Origin: CADEEN01 sp040384625
Lineage (GTDB): Bacteria; Pseudomonadota; Gammaproteobacteria; Burkholderiales; Burkholderiaceae_C
DNA: 64,000 bases
NCBI GenBank assembly: GCA_040384625.1
Contig: JAZKIW010000048.1
Span: 44,250-108,249, forward strand
Direction of reading: 5' to 3'
In this document: positions 63,998 to 64,000 of the stretch, in pieces
Numbering within the stretch: position 1 is the first letter of the stretch
Layout of the letters: every line of letters starts with the position of its first letter
Notes under the pieces: generated by a model
Databases searched by the model: none
Told to the model about the DNA's origin: nothing
What the model saw: the letters and a program-made list of their open reading frames with translations, nothing else
Program-made: the position numbers and the translations under genes

Positions 63998-64000
63998 GGA

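Overview
The window is GC-rich, densely coded DNA from one chromosome, with no insertion sequence, phage gene or CRISPR array. It looks like a betaproteobacterium of the order Burkholderiales, perhaps the Rubrivivax/Leptothrix/Methylibium group (inference). Support comes from the gene content: DUF4936 and DUF3138 proteins, a Bug-type tricarboxylate receptor, a TRAP transporter, a wax ester synthase/DGAT, and the gene orders mltG-tmk-holB and rimP-nusA-infB-rbfA-truB. No gene-free stretch exceeds 300 bases; the longest is the 295-base aceA/agmatinase gap.

Layout. 1-9469: replication and cell-wall genes (holB, tmk, mltG) on the minus strand, then ygfZ, a DUF4936 gene and a TANGO2-like gene on the plus strand, a thioesterase-acetyltransferase fusion with an esterase, an iron-type alcohol dehydrogenase, an exported protein and isocitrate lyase (aceA). 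9765-28109: a polyamine cluster of about 18 kb with agmatinase, an Lrp-type regulator, three class III aminotransferases, PuuB, PuuD, PuuA, the PotFGHI importer, a DUF3138 outer-membrane-like protein, PuuC, a GABA transaminase, a second glutamine-synthetase-like ligase and an EamA permease. 28128-34849 (minus): a secreted metalloprotease, a CoA-transferase with an extra C-terminal domain, an acetyltransferase, dusA and a solute receptor. 34964-43236: a carboxylate or sugar-acid cluster made of E1 alpha/beta of a 2-oxoacid dehydrogenase and a TRAP transporter (plus), meeting a coupled four-gene operon on the minus strand (two SDRs, a D-2-hydroxyacid dehydrogenase and an HpaI-type aldolase). 43365-49207: a PilZ protein, a BrkB-like membrane protein, two alpha/beta hydrolases, a wax ester synthase/DGAT and an EamA permease. 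49204-57294 (minus): rimP-nusA-infB-rbfA-truB-typA. 57475-64000: fabI, an FAD oxidoreductase, a small basic protein, a basic amino-acid decarboxylase, NfeD and SPFH proteins, and tRNA-Ser(GGA).

How the genes fit together. The polyamine block can import putrescine (PotFGHI), make it from agmatine (agmatinase) and break it down by two routes: gamma-glutamylation (PuuA-PuuB-PuuC-PuuD) and direct transamination (SpuC followed by an aldehyde dehydrogenase). Both reach GABA, which GabT converts to succinate semialdehyde. The decarboxylase at 60139-62403 could supply agmatine if it acts on arginine. The DUF3138 barrel is the natural candidate for the outer-membrane step.

The most useful non-coding signals are a textbook intrinsic terminator inside the rimP-nusA-infB leader, an operator-like palindrome upstream of aceA, paired GCGCA boxes between the Lrp-type gene and the first aminotransferase gene, a perfect 12-bp inverted repeat with symmetric -10 elements between the decarboxylase and nfeD genes, and a probable leaderless start of ygfZ.
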